Positions 34,788 to 46,437 of a DNA stretch of 64,000 nucleotides are shown here, in pieces. The translations under genes were made by a program, and so were the position numbers. The notes below the pieces were generated by a model. It was not told where the DNA came from. It made no database searches and was given only the letters and a program-made list of their open reading frames with translations. The stretch's first letter is position 1. The number at the start of each line of letters is the position of its first letter. The stretch is from Apoderus coryli (Eukaryota; Arthropoda; Insecta; Coleoptera; Attelabidae), in contig OU452200.1 in the NCBI GenBank assembly GCA_911728435.2, positions 25,869,715-25,933,714 on the forward strand, written 5' to 3'.

Positions 34788-36820
34788 TTGAATCTTCTAA
34801 TACAAAGACAACAAGGGAATCTAAACCCAACATTGAATAATAAGTGGTTTGTTAATTTAACTGACAAGATTGTTCCAGAGAATGTTAGCACTTTCTTAAG
34901 TCTTGGAGAAAATTTCAACTTACCGTATAACGAACATAACCTTCCATTAGATAAACTACTAGTAGATACCGAATATTTGATTGAAAATATTGATAATACT
35001 CAAAAGGTTGAATTACGTAATAAAGTAGTGAATGCAACTACTAATTTTTTACACAGTTTTAACAGAAACAAATTTAAAAACCAAAATAGAATAAACACAA
35101 AAAGAGAAAAAGAAACTATCAATTTTCTAAAGAATAACAACGATATTTTAGTACTACGTGCTGATAAAGGAAACACTACAGTTCTTATGAAGAAACATGA
35201 ATATTTTGAAAAAGCACATGAACTACTTTCTGATAGTATAACATACCAACCCGTAAACAAGGATCCCACTACAACTATACAAGGTAAATTAAACAAACTA
35301 CTCGACAATTTCACAAAAGGCAATTATTTCTCACTCAAGAAAAAAAGTCTTTAAAGTGTATCAATGGTGTTTTTCCTAAACTTTATTTCTTACCTAAAAT
35401 TCATAAAGAAAACACTCCACTCCGACCGATTGTTAGTTTTGTTGGGGGTCACCTCTATATAAAATTTCAAAATACATCAGTAAAATTTTAAATTATGCCT
35501 TTGAGAAGGACCTGTACTATACCAAGAATTCTTTCTCTCTTGTCAATGAACTACAACATATTATAATACCAGATAATTATCTTTTAATATCCTTAGATGT
35601 AAAGTCTCTATTTACGAATATTCCTTTAGATTTAACTACTACACTCATAAAAGAAAAATGGCACCTAATGCAGCATCATTGTAACCTACCAATTGAGAAG
35701 TTTTTGGAAATTCTAGAATTTGTTTTTCATAACAGTTATTTTAAGTTCAATGATAAATACTACAGGCAGATTGATGGTTTAGGAATGGGTAACTGTTTGT
35801 CTCCCATATGTTCAGATATTGTTATGAGTCAATTACAAAAGTTTTGCATTTCAAAATTACCTTTTCAAGTTCCAATATTCAAACGATATGTTGACGATAT
35901 TTTTACATGTGTTCCGAAAGATAAAGTTGATTTAACCCTACAAATATTCAATAGCTATCATCCTAAATTACAATTTACATTGGAAATAGAAAAAAATGGA
36001 ACCATTCCCTTTCTAGATGTTTTAATTATGAAAACAGACGATAAACAACTCATTACAGATTGGTACCATAAGCCGACCTTCTCGGAACGATATCTGAACT
36101 ACCAATCCCATCACCATTTTACACAAAGTCAATATTATAAAAAACCTAAAGGATAGGGCTTTAAAACTATCTCATCAAAAATTTCATAAAGATAACTTAA
36201 AGAAAATTGAATCATTTTTACAAAAAAAACAGTTATCCAAGAAAACTAATAGTTAAGATACTTATAATAATAATAAAAACCATAGGAACTCTAATATTAA
36301 TACAACACAAATTAACGTAAAATACTTTAAAATTCCCTATATTCATAAATTATCAGAACAAATTAAAAAAATTGTAAATAGCCCAACTTGTATGATAACT
36401 TTTAAAAGTGAAAATACAATAAAAAAGTTTTTTTCCAAAATTAAATCTGAGACTCCCCATTCCCTTAATAGTAACATAATATATGGAATCCCTTGCAAAG
36501 ATTGCGATAATGTGTACATTGGACAATCTGAAAGATATCTTAAAACAAGATTAGAAGAACACAAACGTAGCGTTAGACCACAAAATCTATTTACCATTGC
36601 GGGAAAAACAGGGCTAACAAAACATTCATACAACAACCATCACAATTTCGATTTCGAAAACACTAAAATTATCGGTCGACAGACAAACTATAGAAAAAGA
36701 CTACTACACGAGATGTTTCTAATAAAAAGACATGAAAATAACGCCAATAAACAACAGGACACACAGGGAATAAGTCAATGTTATTTTAATATTATTAAAA
36801 GAATACACAGTAAACTTTAA
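34788..36820 (+). pseudogene. Penelope-like reverse transcriptase with GIY-YIG endonuclease
   Basis: The N-terminal segment to 35354 includes ILVLRADKGNTTVLMKKHEY, the Penelope-type RT entry motif. After a frameshift at about 35335 comes YFLPKIHKENTPLRPIVSF, then LLISLDVKSLFTNIPLDLTT, QIDGLGMGNCLSPICSDIVM and IFKRYVDDIFTC (the YVDD catalytic box). A further frameshift lies near 36120-36150. A stop lies near 36255, before the C-terminal endonuclease IIYGIPCKDCDNVYIGQSER / YLKTRLEEHKRSV (GIY…YIG, Arg and His of the nuclease), ending at TAA 36818-36820. Domain order RT then GIY-YIG identifies a Penelope/Poseidon-type element. Broken in at least three places. Confidence 0.88.
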
Positions 36821-37337
36821 AAATGTTCCCGGTAATCTTAAAAATATCCTATTTCCTCTTGTTTAGTTGATATCTATGAAAAATAAATTTTATTATTTTT
36901 TTTTTACTTGTACAAAAAAAAAAGCACAACTGATAAATTCAATAAAGGAAGAATTTCGTTTCCAACTTTAAATACACATAAAAATTTTAACACTCTTGTT
37001 GGTTCCTATAACGACTAATAAACCATATTTAAATTATATTATTGGATGAATACATATATTATTTCATATAATATAGGAATTACTAATTGCATCAAAAGAT
37101 ATTTAGAGTAACCCTAATTGTTAATTGTTTCTATGGCTGACTTTTTAATAAGACAAAAGAAACTCAAAAAAATTGTAAGTGTTACCTGTCTTCAAATTGT
37201 TGTATTTTTTATTTTAATGTTTTGAATTTATGTTCCTGTTTTAATGTGTTTTGTTTTTTTTTTTTCTTTTCTTTTATATAATTTTCAATTGATTGTTTTT
37301 TGATAATATTTTAAATGTATGCGTTTGTATTTTGCAG

Positions 37338-37376
37338 CACTCTGAGGATGATCTAATATAGATCGAAACGTTAGTG
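37338..37376 (+). other. CTGANGA...GAAAC motif near the Penelope 3' end (hammerhead-core-like)
   Basis: CACT, CTGAGGA, a hairpin with GATC/GATC, GAAAC, GTT, AGTG: CACT and AGTG can pair as an outer stem. Hammerheads are known in Penelope-like elements, but stem III and a valid NUH site are not convincing here. Confidence 0.4.
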
Positions 37377-37432
37377 ATATTTAAAACTGAGTTTTATTGT
37401 TTACGACCTACAACCTAAATAAAGAAAACTTA

Positions 37433-38487
37433 CTGAAATATTTAACAGAAGGTCAAAAAAACTTAGCAAAATATTATAAATATTAAATGTTCATTAACGA
37501 AAATTTGTCACGGTATAAAATTACATTTTATCAATGATTTATCGCGTGATTGCCCACAAAAATCAATGGCCTATATTCCAAGCACACGGTTGGTTGACCT
37601 CAACTATACCTACATAAATTTATTGCACGTACAAGAACTTACTGTTGCGGTCAGTGGCGGAATAATGAATGTTATTTAAATACAATCAAGTTATAATAAA
37701 CAATCACTTTACTTATCTTAGAAACTTGCCAAAAAATGCAAACAACTATATAAACTATTATAATCATCAAGGATCTGAGGATAATTTACGGGCAGATTAT
37801 ATATCAAAAAATATGACATGGGTCCGAAAATGCACCCTTTTCATGATACTGTGTAGGTATTTCAACTTTTCTGTCTTTAATGGTTTATTTTACATTGATC
37901 GGAAACCCGTTGAAATTTTGAAATTAGTTTCGGAACACGCAAATGTATCGATAAAGGTCATATTTACATATACAAAATTGCGTTCTAAAGTACTTACATC
38001 AGTGGCGTTCGTGCCTGCGGGCTTTATATTTAGCGAAAAAACTCGCCACTGGGTTTTTCAAAAACTAGTACCACCTTAAAGCCAGGTTAATTATTCTGCT
38101 TAAATAGCGTCTCTTGGCCTTTTTCGGTTTGATGCACCGTTTTGAAACAAAACTGATTTTTATTATTCAGTGCAATAAGCACATAGTTCAGATTTTATGT
38201 TTATCAAAAATACGTTAAGATATTGCCACTTACATTCTAATGTATGGATAAAAGTCATATTTCCATGTACAAAATTGCTTTTTAAAGTACATCAGTTTAT
38301 GTTATGTACGGCACTGGTTTTTTTCTAGAGAATAACAGCGGCACATTTAAACTGAGTTTAAGAGGGTGATACCAATTTTCCAAAAAAAAAAAATAGTGGC
38401 GTACAGCTTTTTTTTTGCTAATCATAAAACCACCGGTACAAACGCCACTGTTGTAAGTGCTTTAGAAAACAATTTTGTAGTTATACA
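37433..38487. repeat. Diverged duplication with CAGTGGCG / CGCCACTG ends
   Basis: CAGTGGCG at 37652 and CGCCACTG at 38443-38450 could be hAT-like ends, but flanking octamers do not match. A 90-bp stretch (about 37925-38005, …ATATTTACATATACAAAATT) is repeated at about 38215-38300. The 136-codon frame 37669-38079 shows no recognisable domain; I do not call it a gene. Confidence 0.35.
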
Positions 38488-38683
38488 TATAATAATAATA
38501 TTAATGCCTTTATTTTTATTTTTTGACAAAAAAAAAAACAGAAAAAAAAATGTATAATTCTATATCTGAATGTACAAAAAAATTGTCAAAAAAAGGGGGA
38601 AGTTCACACGGAGTGTGCTCTAACACTTAACCCCATTGAAATTAATAATTAATCAAAATGTATATAAAACAAATAAAAACTAG
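38488..38683 (-). mobile_element. 3' end of the minus-strand LINE, separated by a Helentron
   Basis: On the minus strand this ends with AATAAAAATAAAGGCATTAA followed by TATTATTATT (38489-38520). It fits as the 3' UTR of the LINE at 41065-43063, with the Helentron 38684-41064 inserted between them. The join is inferred from orientation and position. Confidence 0.45.
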
Positions 38684-41064
38684 CTGTTGCCCTCGAGGCA
38701 CGAATAGCTCTCCATATTTAAGTGTAAAAGTAATAATTTTATGACCTTTTTGTCATTTATCTAAATTTTTGTTTTGTTTTAGACATCAGCTATTTTTTTT
38801 TTTTTGTATCGGGTTTTGTGCCTTTTTCTTCTCTTTGGAGGCACTAATAATACGCAGATATTTTATATTTCAGATCTAGGCCAAATTCTTGTACGCAAAA
38901 TAATTGATTTTTTTTTAGTTTTATTATAAAATTTATTTTTCCCCCTTTTCTACTATTTACGAACGCTTATGTAAACAAAATTGTTATGCTGCATGTTGTA
39001 GGTTATCCGTTAAGTGGTTTTTGAGTTATCACGGATACAATTTTTTATAGAATTTTCACGGACGCCTATGGAACATTAATTTTTGTCGTGTATTTTTAAC
39101 ACCAATTCAACTAGTTAAATATAAAATTTTTTACATTTTAATTTTTTTTTCATTTTACCCCTTTTTTTTACTATTTACGAACGCCTATGTAAATAAAAAT
39201 TTTATGCTGCATTTTTTAGGTTATCTTATATGAAAGCTATATATAATTAGCCAATTTTTCTGGTATATTTGGGAAACATTTTTTTTCGTTTTTGACTCTT
39301 TTTTTAAGACTATTTTCAAACGCCTGTGTGAACTAATTCTTTTATGTAACATTTTTTAGGTTATATTCTATCACACCTATAAAAAATTATTCAATATTTC
39401 GGATAAGTTTAAGAACTATAATTTTTTTAATTTTTGAACCCTCTTTTAAACCCCTTGCCTACGCTCAATGTTAATCACCACCTATAAATAGCCTGTAGTA
39501 TTTTCGTACCAAATGTGGTTAAAATCCGTTAAGTGGTTTTTGAGTTATCACGGATACAAATTTTTTCTGACCCTTTTATAGAATTTTCACGGACGCCTAT
39601 GGAACATTAATTTGTGTCGTGTATTTTTAACACCAACTCAACTAGTTAAATATAAAAATTTTTACATTTTAATTTTTTTTATTTTACCCCTTTTTCTACT
39701 ATTTACGAACGCCTATGTAAATAAAAATTTTATGCTGCATTTTTTAGGTTATCTTATATCAAAGCTATATATAATTAGCCAATTTTTCTGGTATATTTGG
39801 GAAACATTTTTTTTTCGTTTTTGACCCTTTTTTAACACTATTTTCGAACGCCTGTGTGAACTAATTCTTTTATGTAACATTTTTTAGGTTATATTCTATC
39901 ACAACTATAAAAAATTATTCAAAATTTCGGATAAGTTTAAGAACTATGATTTTTTAAATTTTTGAAACCTCTTTTAAACCCGTTGCCTACGCTCAATGTT
40001 AATCACCACCTATAATTATCCTGTAGTATTTTCGTACCAAATGTGGTTAAAATCCGTTAAGTGGTTTTTGAGTTATCACGGATACAAATTTTTTCTGACC
40101 CTTTTATAGAATTTTTACGGACGCCTATGGTACATTAATTTTTGTCGTGTATTTTTAACACCAATTCATCTAGTTAAATATAAAATTTTTTACATTTTAA
40201 TTTTTTTTTATTTTACCCCTTTTTCTACTATTTAAGAACGCCTATGTGAATAAAAATTTTATGTTGCATTTTTTAGGTTATGTTATATCAAAGCTATATA
40301 GAATTAGCCAATTTTTCTGGTATATTTGGGAAACGTTTTTTTTTTTCGTTTTTGACCCTTTTTTTAAACTATTTTCGAACACCTGTGTGAACCAATTCTT
40401 TTATGGAATATTTTTTAGCTTATATTGTATCACAACTATGAAAAATTATTCCATATTTCGAATAAGTTTAGGAAATATATATTTTTTATGTTTTGACCCC
40501 TTTTCCACTATTTACAAACGCCTATGAAAGTAAGTTATTCATGACACATTTTATAGGTTATATTCTATCAAAACTATCAATAACTAGTTAATATTTCTGC
40601 TATTTTTAAGAAATACGTTTTTTTTAAATCTTTTTTACCCCATTTTACACTATTTTCGAACGCCAATGTGGTCTAATATTTTTTGTTCAATATTTTAGGT
40701 TATATTCAATTAAATGCGTAAAAAATTATGCAGTATTTCGGATAAGTTTAAGAACTATGAATTTTTTTAATTTTTGAACCCTCTTTGAAACCCTTTGCCT
40801 ACGCTCAATGTTTCCCAAAATCTAATCAGCTCCTTGCCATGTCCAATAGTATTTTTGTACCAATTTTGGTTAAAATCTGTTAAGCGGTTTTTGCGTTTTC
40901 GTGGATACAGACAGACAGACAGACAGAAATTTTTTTAAAACTACTTATTTATGTATAAAATGACCAAAAAGAAGTATTTCCGGTGAAATTAAAAAAAATT
41001 TTTTTTTCATGAAACTAATAGTCTCCATATATACATATATTACATATATGATATGGAGAGCTAA
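38684..41064 (+). mobile_element. Helentron-like (HINE) element, copy 2, expanded tandem units
   Basis: Same ends as copy 1 (CTGTTGCCCTCGAGG… and …GATATGGAGAGCTAA) and the same 3' palindrome. The GTTAAG(T/C)GGTTTTTG marker occurs at 39009, 39528, 40056 and 40879, one roughly 530-bp unit more than copy 1. It has a (CAGA)4-5 tract at about 40905-40927. Non-coding; frames such as 40246-40527 are open only because the DNA is T-rich. Confidence 0.6.
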
Positions 41065-43063
41065 AAAACAAACAGTACAAGTAGGTATAGTATATCCAAC
41101 CCCGGTAGGAAACATTAACAAAAACCAGATTACACTAATTGTATTGTATACAGATACCGATCATACGAGTATTAGGAGTACCAGAAAAAAAAAGTCCCCT
41201 AAGTGTTTAGCTAACTGAGAAAGAAAGAAGTATAAGAATAAGGTCAATTAACAAGAGATAGGTGAGGTTTGCTGTGACCAAATCCTCTGAAACATATGTT
41301 TTTTAAAAGTTGACGGAGACAGTGTTTTAAAATCGCTAGGAATAGAATTAAGAAAGTTGCATATCGTGTATGAGAAGCTTCGTTGAAAAGTTGATGTTCT
41401 ATGCACTGGAGGTGTTAGTAACGATCTATTTCTTATATTAATATTGTGTACATCACTGCGATATGTTATTTTGTTGTAGAGATAAAGAAGAGATTGCAAT
41501 TTTACGATTTTGTTATATAAGCAAATAGTATTTAGATGAAATCTATTTCGCATATTAAGCCACTTCAAGTCAGGCAATTTGTGAGACACATGTTCATATT
41601 TTCGTATGCCATATATCATTCGAATGCATGAGTTTTGTATTCTTTGGATTTTATTTACAGTGTCCACATCTAGAGATGGATGGATACAGGGGAACAGTAG
41701 TTGAAATGTGATAGAAAGAGAGTCTCACATAACATCTTGTCTCGTGCGTTAAATATTCTCTTTGTGGAAATAATAGACGTAGGGCCGATTATGCTTTTTG
41801 AATGGTTTTTTAATGTGATACCTATATCTAAGAGTTTGACTTCAAGATTGCTAACAAAATGCTATGGTTTAATGTATCGAACGCCTTACTATAATCCAGC
41901 AGAACCATTGCTGTGGGTTTTCCCTGATCAAGACCCCTAAAAATATCATCGGTGATATTAAGAAGTGCTGTGATAGAGCTATCGGTAAAATATTGTTTGA
42001 GCTAAGATACTCACTTAATGCATTGCCATAATTTTTTCAGCAATTTTTGATATGCTGGAGAGTATGCTAATAGGTCTCAAGTCAGAAACAGTTTGAGGGT
42101 CTGAATTTTTTGCAATAGGAGTAACAACTACTGTCTTCCAAGCTTCAGGAAATCTACCTTCAAGTAAGACTGTATTAATGATATGAACTAGATATTTCAA
42201 AATAAAAGGACAACACAATTTTAAAGCTACCACATACTAATAGAGTCTATACCCGCTCCTGTGTTTTTCAGTTTTCTAAGAACTTCCATAACAGTTGATT
42301 CGTCAATCAAAGAAAAGTTAAAATCAGATTCACATATTCGGGTATTCCGATATTTGTCAATGGTTTCCATTATATTCGACCCATTTACTACTGGAATATT
42401 GTCTAGAAAATGATCGTTAATTTCGGTGGGTTTTGATAAATGAAGTGGAAGTGATTTATTTTTTGTCTTAGTTATGTTTAAAGTTTTTAGGTCTTTCCAC
42501 AATTCCTTCTTACTCTTCGTTCTTACAATATGGTTAAAGCAAGCTCTTTTTTCAGATTTAATTGCCTGATTTGTTTGATTTCTCCACTGCTTATACAAGT
42601 TCCAGTCGTGTTCTGATTTAGATCTTCGATATTTAGCCTTAGCCTTATCTCTCTATCTCATAGAGAACCGAATGTTTTGCGTTAGCCACGGCGCTTTATT
42701 TTTCGTTATAATTGCCGTTTTTGATGGCATATGCGCATTAAGTAACCCTAGCAAATAAGTGTTAAAAAGATTCACTTTGTCATTGATATTGGGCAAAAAA
42801 AATATGTTATAGAAGGAGATTTCAATAAAACTATCATAAAAATCATCAGAATTAAAGTTTCTAAAGTCTCTATAAGTGAATGCAAAGGGTTTTTGTTTAT
42901 CATGATTGCTCAAATATTTACACTGAATAATTTCGTGATCTGATATATCGAGTCCCCCAACTTCAATAGATGAGATTTTATCTGGATTACTACTAATAAT
43001 AACATCATATTTAGATCCGATAAGCGAGTAGCGTCATTAACCATTTGTACAAAATTAAGTGAC
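41065..43063 (-). pseudogene. Minus-strand LINE ORF2 remnant (endonuclease tail, RT, C-terminus)
   Basis: Minus strand from right to left: end of the endonuclease (LDISDHEIIQCKYLSNH, the SDH box, about 42955-42900), APWLTQNIRFSMR (42653), KELWKDLKTLNITKTKNKSL, TVMEVLRKLKNTGAGIDSIS (42240), RFPEAWKTVVVTPIAKNSDP and SDLRPISILSSISKIAEKIM (about 42050), then MIFLGVLIRENPQ…DYSKAFD-like scraps near 41940-41880. The RT core, including the YADD box, is deleted. The C-terminus runs 41667-41248 (IQNSCIRMIYGIRKYEHVSH). Several stops and frame changes. A different LINE lineage from the 23.8-kb element, judged by the RT text. Confidence 0.8.
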
Positions 43064-43064
43064 T

Positions 43065-43680
43065 CTAACATTGAATTGCAATATGCCGAGGCAAATTATA
43101 TCTTGTGCATGCTGCTGTTGAAACCAGAGATCTTCCATATCTTGCAACTGCTCCCAGAAAAAATCTGTTCGCTATCATGTTCCGATCCTCGAAAAAAAAT
43201 GGGCCAATTATGCTTACGAACCAAAAGGCACACCAAACAGTGACCTTTTGAGGATGCATTTCAATTTGAAGAATCTCTCTTGGGTTTTTCAATCCCCCAA
43301 ATACAGCAAGTGTTTTATTATAAAGATAATTTCGCTTGGAAATTTTACCCCTTGTTCTCGTATCCGCTATTTGCAAACATACGACGCTGTTGATTGTCTC
43401 GACTCTTCAATTCCAGTGTTATTTGGAGTTTCTAGGGAAGCAAATGCAAATATTTTGTTAAAATTCTCTGTGTTGTGAATACGTAAGGCCCACTTGGTGC
43501 GATCGATGACGAATGGATGTGTTTGGATTCTCGATTTGTTCCGAACGCCGTCTACGAGCATGTCAAGGAGTTTTAATGTTGGTTCCGGATTCAGTTTGCT
43601 CGAATTTTTGGACCACATTCCTAATTGTATTCTCATAAGTTCGATTTTGCCCCAGCAGTTATTAGAAACATAATTTTACC
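43065..43680 (-). pseudogene. Tc1/mariner-superfamily transposase fragment
   Basis: Minus-strand scraps in changing frames: TIRNVVQKFEQTESGTNIKT (N-terminal helix-turn-helix linker, about 43625), SIRHRSHQVGLTYSQ (about 43520), GLKNPREILQIEMHPQKVTV / WCAFWFVSIIGPFFFEDRNM (43290-43185) and WFQQQHAQDI at about 43115 (the WFQQDGA box with the catalytic Asp replaced). It abuts the LINE at 43063. The first Asp box and the C-terminus are absent. Confidence 0.7.
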
Positions 43681-43689
43681 TAAAATTAA

Positions 43690-43950
43690 AAGATCGGCCT
43701 TTTTGAATAATTATTTTTTCTTTGTATCGTTCGATTTGTTCACATTTTCTGTCTTCGAGTTATTTTATAGGGATTGGGATTGTTTTTGACAAATATTTAG
43801 GCAAATTTCGAAAAACGGATGGACACGCATGGGGTTTAATTTTACGTTTATAGGGATTTATTGTTAAAGTTCCATCCGGTTGAAGGTAATTCTCGTCCCG
43901 TACGATTTGGTTCTCAGGAAAGTGTTTACAACAAACTACCACGTTTTTTA
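43690..43950 (-). pseudogene. THAP-type zinc-finger fragment (C-terminal half)
   Basis: Minus strand reads VVCCKHFPENQIVRDENYLQ then KRKIKPHACPSVFRNLPKYL before a stop. Known THAP pattern: C2CH with 'CSxHF' supplying the third Cys and the His, then an AVPSIF-like box. Here CKHF and ACPSVF fit both. The N-terminal CxxC pair is not found upstream, although TCGTTACAG at about 44000 could be an intron acceptor. THAP domains occur in P-element-type transposases and in host proteins; fragment origin unresolved. Confidence 0.6.
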
Positions 43951-44872
43951 CGGGTTAAAATTAGATCTACGAATAGTCTGTAACGACAAAAATATTGCCG
44001 CCGCAACTTATACCACTTTAATTTATTAACAACCATTTATCACACATCACTGCTAGTTTTATAAAAAGAAGGCTGCTCACGACCCAAAAATAGAACCAAT
44101 TAGTATACCTCACACAATTTTAACCACTGTCAAAGAGTCCAAAGAGATTATTATATTTTATTAACTAACATTTTATGCGGTATTGTAACACAAAATTAGA
44201 CGATATATTTATACACTTTTTTCACTACTAGTTTTATAAAAAACTGTTTTAATTAAGCTCAATAAGCACTGATTTCATTAGACCGCGTGTTACGATGTAA
44301 TAATGAAAACATACACCATTCAACTGGTTCTCAACGTTGCCGAATTTACTTGTTCATGGCTTGTCTAAAGAAGGCTGTAATTTTGCGCGTCAAAAAATTC
44401 ATGTGAAGCACGAAATGCACTTTTCCGGGATTGACTATTTTTATAATGGCTTGGATAATTTTAACACGTTCGTTGTTCCGTCCACATTGTTCATGTTTCT
44501 AGGTTAGAAAGCTCACTGCTGTGAAATACAGTGGCGTTTCAAAAATATTTTTGATTTTAATATGGAAACTCGATTTGGATCACCCTTTATTATATTCGGA
44601 TTAATGTCAAGCAACCTGTTATTGATTCCTGTTATGGTGAACATTAGCATTTTGGTAGCTGTTGAAATTTTGTTTTTGTTTTTTTTTTCAGTGCGCAATA
44701 AAAGTATAAATTCGGGAGACGTAGCTTGTAAAGTTAAGTAGGTATATTTATTGTAGAAAATGTAACATGACAATTTCCTATATATTTTTGCGAAGATAAC
44801 GTATATCTATAAAGCACGCCTCTCTTCACTTTTATTGTCACGTTATAAAAAATTTAATTGAACTGCTGGGTC
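43951..44872. other. No gene seen
   Basis: AT-rich, nothing supportable. A lone CAGTGGCG occurs at about 44529. Confidence 0.4.
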
Positions 44873-45355
44873 TCTGATAATAGATATTCAAATTCATTGA
44901 AAATAATCAATGAAACGGCAAGAACGATAGCCTATACAATAAAATAATTAAAATTTAGAGTTAAATATTTGAAACAGTCAAAATGTATCTGGTCATTAAC
45001 GCACTGAACTTCGGTATTTTTCAGGGCTTTATTAATTTCCATCATTTCAAGAGAGAAATTAAACACTTCTCAGACAATTATGATGTATTAATGTGAAAAC
45101 GCTGCTAGGGTCAAAGTTATGCTTATTGCGGACAAAGTTTGTTACGTTCGTTGGCCAAACTGGTAGGAAGCTCTTTATCAGAATTATTGAACACAATAAA
45201 GAGATTATAAATATCGTAACACTGATGATATTGAAGCGACTCGTTTCACGTCCACCTTTTCTGCACATGTTGTCCGCAATATGCATAACTTTGACCCCAG
45301 CAGCGATTTCACACTAATACATTATTGTCCTTTGAATATCTATTATCAGAGCTCC
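44873..45355 (+). pseudogene. Penelope-like GIY-YIG scrap inside a palindrome
   Basis: The plus strand at 45130-45215 reads LLRTKFVTFVGQTGRKLFIR followed by IIEHNKEIIN, matching the YIGQTGRxLxxRIxEH part of the Penelope endonuclease. It is enclosed by inverted repeats: TCTGATAATAGATATTCAAA (about 44873-44892, inverse at about 45335-45354) and a roughly 50-bp pair at 45086-45136 / 45269-45321 with few mismatches. The right-arm frame MHNFDPSSDFTLIHYCPLNI is the normal continuation after the nuclease. The RT is absent. Confidence 0.6.
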
Positions 45356-46437
45356 GCAGTTTAAACAAATGAAATTATTTTACTTTACTTTATTTGATTT
45401 TAACATGTATTTGTGATGGTTTTTTTTGTTTAATTGATTAACTCTGTGTGTTTTGAGACACTTTTACGCTTGTGAAGTTGTATAGCGTTAGAGTTTTGAC
45501 TTTGTTATGACATTTCTGAACAATTTTTATATTTTGCCAACAAAGGACTGAAGATGGATATATATTTCCGGAACATGTCCCCTTATTAATTTTTTATAAA
45601 ATTTTTGGACCATAAAAGACAGACTGCGTGTTTTCATACCCACTGATATTTTCTTCACTGCGAGGATGGACTGGATTACATAAGATATTCAATAAAATAG
45701 ATCTGTGGAGTACCTTTTTTACTGAAAAGTCCAAGTTACATAAACATATTATTTTTGAGCATTATACAGGATATCATATAGTCCAAGACTTGCGGTATAC
45801 AATGTTTTAGAACACTAACGACTTATACTGGCGCTGTTTTTACAATAAAATTATTATTAATTTTCTCTTTAATACAAGTTCTCAACATTTTATGTTTATT
45901 ATGGATATATTACTATATTTTATTTGAGGTGCGCTACTGGTTTTACGTTTTACACCAGTTTGTCCATGATATTATCGGCCATAGGTAAACGTTCCAAGAA
46001 TTAATGATGATTTAAGGCTTTTTTAAATGCATATACCAGATTAGTTTGAAAACCGTCCAAAACGTGGAGCTTTTATATCACACATAAAGATCTAAACGTT
46101 TGTAAATAATTTGTTACAGTTAGCCCACCATAAAACAACGCAGAGCGCGATTTAATTTGATTTCAGAGATAACTTGCAACATAATACTTTACATAATACT
46201 TATATACTAAAGATACATAACAAAATTTACAGCTTACATTAACAGTAATAGGTTTCCAAACATAATTGATAAATTATTTGACCTTAAAAATTCCTTTAAT
46301 TTATATTTAAAAGATGTCAATTTATCATCAAAATAGTTGACATGCGTATACAAAAGCCAAAAGTTGTTGCAAAGTGTGCAGGTTCTAGTTAGAGGAGCTA
46401 TAAACTCTTAGTTGGAACAGGAAATGATTTCGAGACT
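45356..46437. other. Intergenic, with one hammerhead-core-like motif
   Basis: 45544-45580 reads GGAC TGAAGATGGA…CCGGAACAT GTCC, the same layout as the motifs above, with a GGAC/GTCC outer stem. Otherwise AT-rich, with no gene. Confidence 0.4.

Larger units (their letters stand above)
34721..37432 (+). mobile_element. Penelope-like element with terminal inverted repeats
   Basis: The coding region (34788-36820) is bracketed by a 41-bp inverted repeat with one mismatch: 34721-34761 (TAAGTTTTCTTTATTTGGGT…) and 37392-37432. Known: Penelope-like elements often carry terminal repeats with inverted extensions and sometimes hammerhead motifs. A CTGAGGA…GAAAC motif sits at 37338-37376, just inside the right repeat. 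No clear target duplication identified. Confidence 0.75.

Noticed and set aside
37669..38079. 136-codon frame between the Penelope element and the Helentron
   Set aside because: No domain, AT-driven composition, and overlaps a diverged duplication; no splice or promoter support.
37652..38450. Complete hAT with CAGTGGCG/CGCCACTG ends
   Set aside because: Flanking octamers differ (GTTGCGGT-like against TTGTAAGT), and the pairing stops after about 8 bp; only a weak candidate.
40246..40527. Phe-rich frames inside Helentron copies (also 39612-39824 and 57055-57276)
   Set aside because: Translations of T-rich non-coding tandem units; they recur only because the DNA repeats.
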